The translations under genes were made by a program, and so were the position numbers. Below are positions 48,221 to 56,431 of a DNA stretch of 64,000 nt, piece by piece. This stretch comes from VXNE01 sp965203615. Its GTDB lineage: Bacteria; Pseudomonadota; Gammaproteobacteria; Pseudomonadales; Azotimanducaceae. The notes beneath the pieces were generated by a model. That model made no database searches. It was not told the DNA's origin and worked only from the letters and a program-made list of their open reading frames with translations. Numbering within the stretch: position 1 is the stretch's first letter; each line of letters begins with the position of its first letter. The stretch covers positions 3,472,001 through 3,536,000 of the forward strand of contig OZ241900.1 of assembly GCA_965203615.1 (NCBI GenBank), read 5' to 3'.

Positions 48221-48451
48221 ATGATGAGACATGGTGATAGTACCGCCGACATTAGGCAAGCGAGCCTGCCAAGGACCAACGCAGTGAGCGATTCAAATTC
48301 GGTCTGCAGAAACTGTAGACACTGGAAAGGAGCGCGCTCCGTTCCGTGGGGGCGCGTGTGCGGTCTCGGACTACCTACGGAGTCACAGATCACCCAGCCC
48401 GGAGACTCGTGTACACGATTTGAGACAAGCCGGGTCGGTCCAGCGTCATAA
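48221..48451 (+). CDS. Small Cys-rich hypothetical protein
   Basis: From the ATG at 48221 (MMRHGDSTADIRQAS) the 76-residue product has four well-placed cysteines: CRNCRHWKG, GRVCGLGL and GDSCTRFE. This CxxC...C...C spacing with a final CxxFE resembles small zinc- or iron-sulfur-binding proteins seen in many bacteria. It is divergent from the antitoxin-like gene with 19 bases between starts. No ribosome binding site is convincing, so it could be a remnant. Confidence 0.45.
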   Translation: MMRHGDSTADIRQASLPRTNAVSDSNSVCRNCRHWKGARSVPWGRVCGLGLPTESQITQPGDSCTRFETSRVGPAS

Positions 48452-48532
48452 GTCGAACTGATACATTGCCCATTACCCGGCTGTTGGGGTAGACCACGCT
48501 GCTGGGGACACGGCATTTGAGGAGAAATTGTC

Positions 48533-48925
48533 ATGCGCCTGCAACTTGCCCTCAACGTTCGCGACATGGATGCTGCCGTGGATTTCTACTCGAAGATGTT
48601 CGGCGTAGAGCCACACAAGCGCAGACCGGGATACGCGAACTTCGCGATCGACGAGCCGCCGCTCAAGCTGGTCCTGTTCGAGTCGCCCGACGGCGAGGAA
48701 CGCCTGAACCATCTCGGTGTGGAGGTATTCGAGGACGCCGAAGTGAGTCAGGCCGTGTCCCGGGTCAGGAACGGTGGGCTGCAACACTCCCTCGAACCGG
48801 ACGTGACCTGCTGCCATGCCCGCCAGAACAAGGTCTGGTTGCGCGAGCCCGAGGGCCTGCGCTGGGAGTGGTACCGGGTGGTCGAGGACGTGGGAGAAGA
48901 CGATGGTTGTTGCGACGTGACTTAA
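48533..48925 (+). CDS. ArsI/CadI family VOC dioxygenase-like protein
   Basis: A 130-residue glyoxalase/VOC-fold protein. ArsI is a non-haem iron C-As lyase that degrades trivalent methyl- or aromatic arsenicals; CadI is a cadmium-induced relative. Present here are the iron-ligand positions Q4, H60 and E112 (RWEWYR) and the vicinal pair C93-C94 in VTCCHARQNKVWLREPEG, which binds As(III) in ArsI. A second Cys pair (DDGCCDVT) ends the protein. No arsR or arsM is adjacent. The stop overlaps the convergent CoA-transferase gene. Confidence 0.85.
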   Translation: MRLQLALNVRDMDAAVDFYSKMFGVEPHKRRPGYANFAIDEPPLKLVLFESPDGEERLNHLGVEVFEDAEVSQAVSRVRNGGLQHSLEPDVTCCHARQNKVWLREPEGLRWEWYRVVEDVGEDDGCCDVT

Positions 48926-50229
48926 ATGTCGCAGGTCACCGCCGCGTCGAGCAACGCGCCTATCTGATCGCCGTCGAACCCCAGTTCGGTCAGTATCGTG
49001 ACCGTATCCGAGCCGAGCGGCGCAGTGGGTGGTGCCGGTGCGAATCCCTCGGCATCGAGGTTTACTGGCGGTGACAGCGCCGTCACGTCACCCACGGTCG
49101 GATGCCGGAACGTGTGGAACATGTCGTTCGCCGCGGTTTGAGGATCGTCGAGCAGTTCCAGGGGGAAACGGACGGTGGAAACGGGAACGCCAACTTCGTT
49201 CAGTTCCGCGACCCATTCTGCGCTTGCGCGCTCGCGCATCCTTGCCTCGACCTTTGGCTTGAACGCGTCGTAGTGCCTGTCGATGTCGAGTCCGGGATTC
49301 GTACCAAGGCCAGGATCATCGAGTCCTATGACACGCATGAATCGCTCGCGTAGCCCGGGACTGCCGCAGGCGATGGCGATGGTCGCGTCCGCGGTCTGGT
49401 AGGTCCGGAAGTAGACCTGCGACATGGACCGGGCACGCACCGAAGGGATGATCTCGGCCTGTGCCGCGTAGGGAGCACCGGCGGCGCGGAGCGCCTCCAG
49501 GCGTTCGAGCACTTCCCGGTGTGCCGGGCCGTCTTCTCCCTCGGCGCGGACAACCTGGTTGTTCGCGAGTGTCATCGCGGCCTGCAGCAGCGACGTGTCG
49601 ACGTGTCCGCCCAGTCCCGTCCGTTCGCGCCGAAGCAGCGCGGCACTGACGCCGAAAGCCAGCGTCATGGCGCACATGTAGTCGGCGCTGACCGGGTCCC
49701 CGGTGGCCGGTTGTCCGTCGACGATGCGTCCGTTTGCCGCCATCAGACCGCTGCGCGCCTGTACGACGATGTCCATGGCCGCGTTCCCGGCTTCCGGTCC
49801 CCGGTTGCCGAAGGCCGATACGGAACCGACGACGAGACGGGGAAACCGTTCGCAAAGTGCGGCCGCGCCAAGGCCCAGTTCTTCCGCCAGTCCCGGCCGG
49901 AAGTTCATGAGGGCAACGTCGGCCCATGCGAGCAACGCGTCGATGACCGGCTTCGCTTCCGGGTGGCGCAACGCCAGCGGCAGCGACCGCTTGCCCCGGT
50001 TGCGCGACAGGAAGGTGCGCGTCTCTGGCGCAATCGGTTCGCTGCGTGACTCGATGGATGCCAGCGGGCGCAGACGCCTGGCGGGGTCGCCATCCACCGG
50101 TTCGACCTTGATGACCTGCGCGCCACCTTCAGCCAGCAGTTGTGCCGCGAACGGCACCGCTACGAACTGGCCGAATTCGACGACGCTTACACCGCTGAAC
50201 GGTTGCTCGGAGTTGGTGTGATCGGGCAA
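48922..50229 (-). CDS. CaiB/BaiF family (class III) CoA-transferase
   Basis: Transfers CoA between carboxylic acids through an enzyme-bound Asp anhydride. From TTG 50229 the protein has 435 residues. Family features are VVEFGQFVAVPFAAQLLAEG, VIKVEPVDGDPARR, LMNFRPGLAEELGL, and the catalytic Asp in AAMDIVVQARSGLM. TTG is chosen because AAAGGGG lies 6-7 bases upstream; the frame is open to an ATG at 50328, but those residues (MASARCGCHI) look unlike coding sequence. It is divergent from the decarboxylase-like gene. Substrate unknown. Confidence 0.85.
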   Translation of the reverse strand: MPDHTNSEQPFSGVSVVEFGQFVAVPFAAQLLAEGGAQVIKVEPVDGDPARRLRPLASIESRSEPIAPETRTFLSRNRGKRSLPLALRHPEAKPVIDALLAWADVALMNFRPGLAEELGLGAAALCERFPRLVVGSVSAFGNRGPEAGNAAMDIVVQARSGLMAANGRIVDGQPATGDPVSADYMCAMTLAFGVSAALLRRERTGLGGHVDTSLLQAAMTLANNQVVRAEGEDGPAHREVLERLEALRAAGAPYAAQAEIIPSVRARSMSQVYFRTYQTADATIAIACGSPGLRERFMRVIGLDDPGLGTNPGLDIDRHYDAFKPKVEARMRERASAEWVAELNEVGVPVSTVRFPLELLDDPQTAANDMFHTFRHPTVGDVTALSPPVNLDAEGFAPAPPTAPLGSDTVTILTELGFDGDQIGALLDAAVTCDI

Positions 50230-50427
50230 GGAAAACCCCTTTGGAGCACGATGCGAACCGGGAACATAGCGCCAATTCCCACGTTGCCGCAATTCGGTTA
50301 TGTGGCACCCGCATCTGGCGGAAGCCAAGGATCCAGTTGGGTTTTCCCGGTGTCGAATAACCCTCCCCGTTTGCGCCGGCTACGGCAGAGTGCTAGCTTT
50401 AGACGGATATTCAAGAGGGAGGAGCAA

Positions 50428-51480
50428 ATGGCCGCGAACCCACAGTTCGAAGAAGAAGTAATGTCGCAAGACGTCGTCACCCGGTCGATTCCGGAAGAGT
50501 TGGTCTTGCCGCAAAACTACGGCGGACCCAACGACGGAAGCGACGTTGGAAAGGGCGACCCGGAAGCCGATCAGAGGGCAATACAGTTGAAGCTGGCCCG
50601 CTCGAGAGTCGGCACGGACCGCGCCGAAAGATTCGTCAATGACCCGAACCAGACCTGGTCGATCAACGGGGGAAGAGGCCCAGGTCAGAGCCTGGTCCCG
50701 AAACTCAGCGACGGGCAACTCGAAGACCACATCGCCAGGGGTCTGGGCACCCAGGGCATCTTCACCGTGATCGAGCCGTCGGATCTCGATCTGTACCGCT
50801 CGTTCCTGTCGGCGCCGCTGCAAATGCCCGAGCGTCCGCTCGTCGGGGCAACCCTGCTCGACATGAATTCCGGCAATCCGATCAATCGATTCCAGGAAGG
50901 CCGGTTCTCGCTCAAGTGCCTGTGCCCTGATGGCCTCGAGTCGTGGCTGGTGGTCAGTACTCCGGTGCCGTTCAACCTGCAATGCCGGGAAGGCGTGATC
51001 TGGGGATGGCCCAAGTACGTGGCTGACCAGATCAGCTTCAGCCGGGAAGAGAATTCGGCCAGGGCCGAGGTCCTGTACTTCGGGGAAGAGCGTTACTCCC
51101 TCGACTTCACCGCCGGGCCCGTGGCTGACGAAGCGTCGCTCAGAGCGCTCGGCCGGGTCGAAGGCGGCAATACCGTTTCCTGGTACTGGATTCAGGGCGG
51201 CGCCGTCCTGTGCAGGCAGGGAAGGGGCCCAGGGTTCCAGAACGGTCGGGAGGAGCCCCGGATACTCGATTGGCAGGCGGGGCAGGTCAAGGTCCATATC
51301 AGGCCTTCGGACCCGTGGGCCGGACTGATTCCCGAAGACTCCGTCACGGACGGCTACTACTCGAAGTTCATCGGGGGTGGCGGCGGCGATTCCGTCATGA
51401 CCAAGCTTGCGACAGTAGGCGGTGGTTCCGTCACCAAGCCGGGATCGAACGCTTCGGTCAGGGTTCCCGAGTTCGACTGA
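50428..51480 (+). CDS. Acetoacetate-decarboxylase-like protein, copy 1
   Basis: A 350-residue protein with the ADC-superfamily core in its second half: STPVPFNLQCREGVIWGWPK, in which K196 of WPKYVAD falls where ADC has its Schiff-base lysine. A long N-terminal part (about 110 residues, ending LGTQGIFTVIEPSDLDLYRS) is not found in classical ADC (about 245 residues). The C-terminus carries WAGLIPEDSVTDGYYSKFIG and a glycine run (GGGGGDS). ATG 50428 has GAGGGAGGAG upstream. Its paralogue lies 1.3 kb on, beyond the IS630 insertion. Reaction unknown; ADC chemistry is inferred from the fold. Confidence 0.7.
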   Translation: MAANPQFEEEVMSQDVVTRSIPEELVLPQNYGGPNDGSDVGKGDPEADQRAIQLKLARSRVGTDRAERFVNDPNQTWSINGGRGPGQSLVPKLSDGQLEDHIARGLGTQGIFTVIEPSDLDLYRSFLSAPLQMPERPLVGATLLDMNSGNPINRFQEGRFSLKCLCPDGLESWLVVSTPVPFNLQCREGVIWGWPKYVADQISFSREENSARAEVLYFGEERYSLDFTAGPVADEASLRALGRVEGGNTVSWYWIQGGAVLCRQGRGPGFQNGREEPRILDWQAGQVKVHIRPSDPWAGLIPEDSVTDGYYSKFIGGGGGDSVMTKLATVGGGSVTKPGSNASVRVPEFD

Positions 51481-51524
51481 TCCGAATCAAACGGGCAAGA
51501 GAAGCAAGTAGCAAGTAGCAAGTA

Positions 51525-52743
51525 GTGTAATGTCACACATGATATGTCGTATAGAATCTGATAGATTGGCGATCCTCGACACAGTACGAGGGTCGGTGCA
51601 TGAAGCGCTACGCGGTGACATTGGACGAAGCGGAACGGGAAGATTTGACGGCCATCACGAACAAGGGCTCGCACCACTCGCGGAGGGTGGTCAACGCGTT
51701 GATCCTGCTCAACTGCGACGAAGGGGAGTTCAACGAGCGGCAGGCGACCGGGGAGGCCATTGCGGACATCTTGCGGATCAGCATGCGCAAGGTGGATCGG
51801 GTGAAGAAGCGCTTCGTGGAAGAGGGGCTGGAGGCGGCGCTGGGCGCCCGGCAGGGCCGGCGGCCGACGTATCTGCGCAAGGCCGACGGCGAGTTCGAGG
51901 CGCGCCTGGTGGCGCTGAGCTGCGGCGAGCCGCCGGAGGGCCGCGGGCAATGGTCGCTGCGGCTGCTGGCGGACCGCGCGGTGGAGCTCGGCTACATCGA
52001 CAGCGTGTCGCACGAGACCGTGCGTCGGGTTCTAAAAAAAACGAGATCAAGCCTTGGCGCCGGGTCGGATGGGTGATCCCGCCGCAGCGCAACGCGGACT
52101 TCGCGGCGGCCATGGAGCAGGTGCTCGACGCGTACCGGCGTCCGTACGACAAGGCCTTTCCCGTGGTGTGCATGGACGAGACGCCGCGCCAGTTGATCCG
52201 CGAGACGCGCGTGCCGGTCGCCGCCGTGCCGGGCCGGCCGGCCAGGCACGACTACGAGTACCGGCGCTGCGGCACCTGCAACGTGTTCATGGCCACGGAG
52301 CCCTTGGCCGGCAAGCGCATGACCCGGGTGACCGAGCGCAAGACCAAGATCGACTGGGCGCACTTCCTCGCCGAGATCGCCGCGCGATACCCCGACGCCG
52401 GGAAGATCACCTTGGTGATGGACAATCTGAACACCCACCGCCCGGGCGCGCTCTACGAAGCCTTCCCGCCGGCGCGGGCCAAGGCCCTGTGGGATCGGTT
52501 CGAGTTCCTCTTCACCCCGAAGCACGGCAGTTGGCTGAACGTCGCCGAGGTCGAGCTCAACGTCATGATCCGCCAATGCCTGAACCGGCGCATCGACTCC
52601 ATCGACGTCCTGCGCAACGAAGTCGCCGCTTGGCAAGACGCACGCGACCGCCTCCGGGCAAAGGTGAACTGGCGGTTCACGACCGACGACGCACGCATCA
52701 AACTCATGCGTCTCTATCCGACATTTGATGCGTGACGAGACAG
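51525..52743 (+). mobile_element. IS630-family insertion sequence, 1,219 bp
   Basis: Ends are imperfect inverted repeats: GTGTAATGTCACACATGATA on the left and CTGTCTCGTCACGCATCAAA read inward on the right, continuing through ATGTCGxATAGAxxC on both. The element is flanked by TA at 51523-51524 and 52744-52745, the target duplication of IS630/Tc1-mariner elements. It carries one transposase gene with a frameshift. It has landed in a run of AGCAAGT heptamers between two paralogous genes. Confidence 0.9.
51600..52735 (+). CDS. IS630 transposase, probably made by -1 frameshifting
   Basis: The first 140 codons from ATG 51600 (MKRYAVTLDEAEREDLTAIT) form the helix-turn-helix part (FNERQATGEAIADILRIS). 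At 52034-52041 an A8 run after TCT offers the slippery site A-AAA-AAA; without slippage the frame ends at 52076, and with -1 slippage it continues to 52735. The second part holds the DDE residues: VVCMDETPRQ, LVMDNLNTH and SWLNVAEVELNVM. IS630 elements often use this kind of programmed frameshift, so the enzyme is probably active rather than broken. Confidence 0.85.
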
Positions 52744-52782
52744 TAGTAGCAAACGAAGAGACAAGGAAAGAGGAAAGCCAAG

Positions 52783-53856
52783 ATGGCAGCAATACTGAAA
52801 CCAGAAGCCGATCTCGACGCAAGTCTGGAGTTCAATCTCGAGGTCCCCTACCAGGTCGTCGCACCTGATCCCAATCACGTCACGTCGATCGCGTGCCCGC
52901 CGGAGTATGCCGACCCGGTGAACTACGCGTCCGAACTGGCGCTGTCGCGATCCGAATCCGAAAGGTATCGGACCGGCGACAAGGAACTGGACAAGAAGGT
53001 GGAAGTCGTAAGGATGAACGCCGCCAGGGTCAGGATGGATGCCATCCAGGCATTCGTCGAGGACCACAGCCAGACGTATTTCATCAACGGCGGCAAAGGT
53101 CCGGGCAACGTCAGGAACGTGATGTCGGACGAACAACTCGATGAGCTCATCGCTCTCGGCGCGGGCACCCAGGGTGTCCATACCGTGATCGAGCCCGCAG
53201 ATCTCGATCTGTACCGCTCCTTCATCCCGGCGCCTTTGGCGATGCCGGAGCATCCGATCGTCGGAGCGAGCCTGCTGGACATGAACCAGTTCGGCAGAAA
53301 GGCCGCCCGCTTCCAGGAAGGCCGGTTCACGATCAAGGTGCTGTGTCCGGACGGCCTCGAATCCTGGATGTGCATCAGCACACCGGTGCCGTTCCTGCAC
53401 CACACCCGCGAAGGCGTCATCTGGGGATGGCCGAAGTACGTCGCCGACCAGATCAGCTTTACGCATGGTGAGAACTCGGTGAGAGCCGAAGTCCTGTACC
53501 AGGGCGAAGAGCGGTATTCGCTGGACTTCACCGAAGGCCCGGTCGCGGACGAAGCGCGCCTGAAGTCCTTCGGCAAGGTCGAGGGTGGCAACACCGTGAC
53601 CTGGCACTGGATCCAGGGCGGCGCCGTTTGCGTCAGGCAAGGCCGCGGACCGGGAATCGACGTCGGCAACAAGCCGGCCAGGATCCTGGATTGGCGCGCC
53701 GGCCAGGTGAAGGTCCACGTTCGGCAGTCGGATCCCTGGGCGGGACTCATCCCCGAGGATTCCGTCACTGACGGCTGGTACCAGAAGTGGATCGGCGGGG
53801 GCGGAGGCGACTCCTACTGGGTCAAGCTCGGAATCGTAGGCGGATTCCCGGCCTAG
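52783..53856 (+). CDS. Acetoacetate-decarboxylase-like protein, copy 2
   Basis: A 357-residue paralogue of the 50428-51480 product. Shared blocks include GTQGVHTVIEPADLDLYRSF, HPIVGASLLDMN, FQEGRF and the core REGVIWGWPKYVADQISF (K218), then DPWAGLIPEDSVTDGWYQK. The first 90 residues differ (DPNHVTSIACPPEYADPVNY). The ATG is preceded by AAGAGGAAAG. Two copies on one strand suggest an operon or a heteromeric enzyme before the IS insertion. A strong terminator follows 107 bases after the stop. Confidence 0.7.
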   Translation: MAAILKPEADLDASLEFNLEVPYQVVAPDPNHVTSIACPPEYADPVNYASELALSRSESERYRTGDKELDKKVEVVRMNAARVRMDAIQAFVEDHSQTYFINGGKGPGNVRNVMSDEQLDELIALGAGTQGVHTVIEPADLDLYRSFIPAPLAMPEHPIVGASLLDMNQFGRKAARFQEGRFTIKVLCPDGLESWMCISTPVPFLHHTREGVIWGWPKYVADQISFTHGENSVRAEVLYQGEERYSLDFTEGPVADEARLKSFGKVEGGNTVTWHWIQGGAVCVRQGRGPGIDVGNKPARILDWRAGQVKVHVRQSDPWAGLIPEDSVTDGWYQKWIGGGGGDSYWVKLGIVGGFPA

Positions 53857-53962
53857 TACCTACCGGTAAAACGCCGGGCCGCCACAAATTGTTGGCGGAG
53901 AGGGTGTGGGGATTCCAACTCTCGATGAGTTGCCCCACGCGCGTCCCCGGCCATTGGCCTAG

Positions 53963-53994
53963 AACAAACGTCTCTTCGGAGGCGTTTGTTTTTT
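53963..53994 (+). terminator. Strong rho-independent terminator
   Basis: AACAAACG-TCTC-TTCG-GAG-GCGTTTGTT forms a long stem with a UUCG tetraloop, followed by TTTTTG. It lies 107 bases after the second decarboxylase-like gene and should end that transcription unit. Confidence 0.9.
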
Positions 53995-54224
53995 GTGGGG
54001 GAGGGTTCAGCCCGCCAGTTTGACTTGAATCACGTCTTCAGAGTCAACACGGATTTGGTTAGCTGGAAACCAAGTCCAGCCTGGTAGGGACTGGCATTCC
54101 CTCCACGACCGCAACGTGTTTCGCCCCCGCCCAGGCCCACCTGCGATCCTCCGCCCAGAGCGGCACTTTGCGTGCCGCTCTGCTAGTCTAGCCTGCATCA
54201 ACCACGAGCCTGACCCAGTACAAC
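53995..54224. other. Spacer between the terminator and hicB
   Basis: No gene is supported. A minus-strand frame (54231-54007) ends SLPGWTWFPANQIRVDSEDV, which looks protein-like, possibly the tail of a lost gene, but its upstream part is low-quality sequence. The last bases lead into the hicB start without a clear promoter. Confidence 0.4.
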
Positions 54225-54638
54225 ATGCCAAAATCCTTGCCGTCGATGCCTGATATCAGCGTTCTAGGACTGATCGAAGATGGTCAGTGGTGCGCGATCG
54301 CTCTGGAAATGAGCCTGCGCGGATACGGCACTTCGTTCGATGAAGCCTTGCGCGATCTCAAGGATGCGATCCGTGCACAGATCACTTTCGCTTTAGAAAA
54401 CGGAACGATTGACAGGATCTTCATGCCAGCCGAACAAAAGTACTTGGATTTGTACGCGACGGCCATTAAGGATAGAGCGAAGGCAGGCTTAGGAATTGAA
54501 GAGTACGAATCGCCTTTCGAAGAAAATAACGAGCGAAGGGCATCGACGGTTCATCAGACGGCGAGAGTGCTTCAAAAAGTCGTGACGCTGCCACGACCAA
54601 GAAAAACAAGAGAAGCGTTCACGGCGTTGTCTGGATGA
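54225..54638 (+). CDS. hicB: HicB-like antitoxin
   Basis: A 137-residue protein with the HicB fold in residues about 10-60: VLGLIEDGQWCAIALEMSLR, then GYGTSFDEALRDLKDAIRAQ, the partial RNase H-like fold plus helix typical of HicB. A charged linker and a basic C-terminal segment (LPRPRKTREAFTALSG) follow. HicB normally neutralises the mRNA-cleaving HicA. Its stop overlaps the ATG of a hicA-like stub, so order is hicB-hicA. Base composition is more AT-rich than the core genes. Confidence 0.75.
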   Translation: MPKSLPSMPDISVLGLIEDGQWCAIALEMSLRGYGTSFDEALRDLKDAIRAQITFALENGTIDRIFMPAEQKYLDLYATAIKDRAKAGLGIEEYESPFEENNERRASTVHQTARVLQKVVTLPRPRKTREAFTALSG

Positions 54639-54763
54639 CCTGCAACTATCGACAACTGATCAGAAAGTTGCGCAACCACGATCGAACGGGGGAAAGGCAG
54701 TCACCGAATGATCGCTCATGCGGGTACCAATGTTCATTACCCGGTCAAATATCACGGCGATAA
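54635..54763 (+). pseudogene. hicA: Truncated hicA-like toxin stub
   Basis: Directly overlapping the hicB stop (ATGA), the frame starts MTCNYRQLIRKLRNHD, matching the N-terminal helix of HicA (Y-R-xx-I-R-K-L-R pattern). It then changes to unrelated residues and ends after 42 codons; the catalytic His strand (GSHxxY/F) is missing. The toxin has evidently been cut, leaving hicB as an antitoxin without its target. Confidence 0.55.
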
Positions 54764-54977
54764 AACGGAATATCCGCGCGGAGTTCTCCGCGACATAGAA
54801 CGCATTTTCGAATTGCCACCGGGAACTCTCGCTTAGGGCAGCTTGCAGTCTCTTCCAACGTCGTGCCACTTCCGGGGGCATTGTTGACGTCAGTGTTGCG
54901 TCATGCGTGGGATGGCGTGCCATTGCCATGCCGTACAGAAGGACGAAGGCGATACGACGACGTTCGCCGCATAGCCG
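54764..54977. other. Spacer with a small MFS-transporter remnant
   Basis: No intact gene. On the minus strand around 54955-54905 the sequence reads RIAFVLLYGMAM, which matches VIAFVLLYGTAM in the MFS protein coded at 56432-57724, with similar DNA. This suggests a fragment of a duplicated or rearranged transporter gene. The remaining frame (to 54660) is not recognised. Confidence 0.4.
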
Positions 54978-56234
54978 TCAGGCTTCCCATAGCATCTTGA
55001 CGGGCATGGCGAACAGCCTCTCGGCCGTTTGTTGGACCCGTTCGCCGTCGTGAAGGACGATTCCGCACGCGAATCGTTCCCCCGTGACCTCCTTCAAGCG
55101 TTTCAACCCTTTGAAATCGTCGGGGCGGACCGTCGCGCCCGCTTTGACTTCAATGCCAACGATCTGGCCCGGTGCCCGCTCCAGAACCAGATCGACCTCG
55201 ACCTGATCCTTGTCGCGATAGTGGCTGACAGTCATCGCCTCGTCTGAAAGCGCCGCAGCTTTGACGATTTCACCATGGACGAAACACTCGAGAAGGGAAC
55301 CCGCTTCCCGGCGGTCCCTTGCGACGGTCGCCGCATCCACCCGGCGAAGCGCCGCGAGCAGGCCCGAATCCAGGAAATGCAGCTTGGGCGTCTTGACAAG
55401 CCGTTTCAACGCGTTGCTGTGCCAGGCGCGCACACGGCGGACAAGGAACATGTGCTCGAGCAGTGTCAGCCACCGGTTGATCGTCTTGCTGTCGACACCC
55501 AGCCGTGATCCGAGATCGGACATATTGAGCAATTGACCGGTGGAAACTGCGGCGTGTTCGATCAGACGGGCCATTTCATCGAGTCTGTTGATTGCGGCGA
55601 TTTCGGACACGTCGCGCTCGGCGAGCGCACGGGCGTAAGCGCGCAGCCAGCTTCGCCGCCGTGCGAGGTCGGTGCGGGATAGGGCTTCGGGAAAGCCACC
55701 CGCCAGAACGCGCTTGATCAGATCGGATGTGGGCTCCTTCTCCTCAAGATTGGGGAAGTCTCCGGCGAAAGCCCGATCAAGGAATCCCGGTGCGCCCGCG
55801 TTGGCGATTTCCGCTTGCGAAAAGGGCAGAAGTTCGATCGTCTCAACTCGGCCTGCGAGTGAGTCGGGAGAAATGGAACTCCTGAACAGATCGACGGAAC
55901 CGGTTATCAGGTAGCGGCCGGGTTGCGGGTTCTCGTCGACGGCTCTTTTGAGCGCGAGGATGAGGCCCGGCGCGCGCTGGATTTCATCGATTACGGCAGC
56001 GGGCCGGCTACGCATGAATCCCACGGGATCGTCTTCAGCGAATCGTCGGAACTGTTCGTCGTCCAGTGTGACAAAGGGACGGTCATCATTGGCGATCCGG
56101 CGAGCGAGTGTTGTTTTGCCGCATTGGCGCGGCCCGATGATTGCGACGATCCGTGTATCGGCAAGCGCCGCGCGTATACGTGGTTCGGCATGCCGCTCCA
56201 CATACCGGCCCTGGATCAGCGTTGTTTTTCGCAT
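54978..56234 (-). CDS. AAA ATPase with C-terminal DUF4143 domain
   Basis: A 418-residue ATPase. From ATG 56234 (MRKTTLIQGRYVERH) it has Walker A IIGPRQCGKTTLARRI, Walker B AAVIDEIQRAPGLI and sensor-like YLITGSVDLF, followed by the DUF4143 part with LSDLGSRLG-type winged helix (MSDLGSRLGVDSKTINRWL) and a PD-(D/E)XK-like end (VEVDLVLER, GIEVKAGATV). These proteins are common, often multicopy and of unknown role. An ATG 17 codons upstream lies inside the 22-bp repeats and is unlikely. Confidence 0.82.
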   Translation of the reverse strand: MRKTTLIQGRYVERHAEPRIRAALADTRIVAIIGPRQCGKTTLARRIANDDRPFVTLDDEQFRRFAEDDPVGFMRSRPAAVIDEIQRAPGLILALKRAVDENPQPGRYLITGSVDLFRSSISPDSLAGRVETIELLPFSQAEIANAGAPGFLDRAFAGDFPNLEEKEPTSDLIKRVLAGGFPEALSRTDLARRRSWLRAYARALAERDVSEIAAINRLDEMARLIEHAAVSTGQLLNMSDLGSRLGVDSKTINRWLTLLEHMFLVRRVRAWHSNALKRLVKTPKLHFLDSGLLAALRRVDAATVARDRREAGSLLECFVHGEIVKAAALSDEAMTVSHYRDKDQVEVDLVLERAPGQIVGIEVKAGATVRPDDFKGLKRLKEVTGERFACGIVLHDGERVQQTAERLFAMPVKMLWEA

Positions 56235-56241
56235 GGATGGT

Positions 56242-56351
56242 CGTCCAATTCGGATTTTAGTTGCGTCTGATTTGGAATTTACCACCGTCTATTTCGGAAT
56301 GCACTATCGTTCATTTGGGAATGAAGTGCCGTCCAATTCGGAATATACGCG
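56242..56351. repeat. Five 22-bp direct repeats upstream of the DUF4143 ATPase gene
   Basis: Five head-to-tail units start at 56242, 56264, 56286, 56308 and 56330, each exactly 22 bases. The first 15 positions follow CGTCYANTTCGGAAT; the last seven vary. They begin 8 bases before the ATPase start codon (minus strand). Two helical turns per unit puts all sites on one DNA face, as for a cooperatively bound regulator or an iteron array. Confidence 0.85.
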
Positions 56352-56431
56352 GCGGGAAATCGCCTTGAACTGAAGGGATGATGGCGTCGGCCACCCGACG
56401 GATCAACTTTCGCGCGGTGCCTTCGCGCGCA

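Noticed and set aside
51530..52735. The IS630 transposase as a pseudogene
   Set aside because: The frame change coincides with an A8 slippery run in the place where IS630 elements commonly use -1 frameshifting, and all three catalytic acids are intact.
56242..56351. A CRISPR array
   Set aside because: Only five units with a 22-base period, no spacers separating the repeats, and no cas gene in the window.
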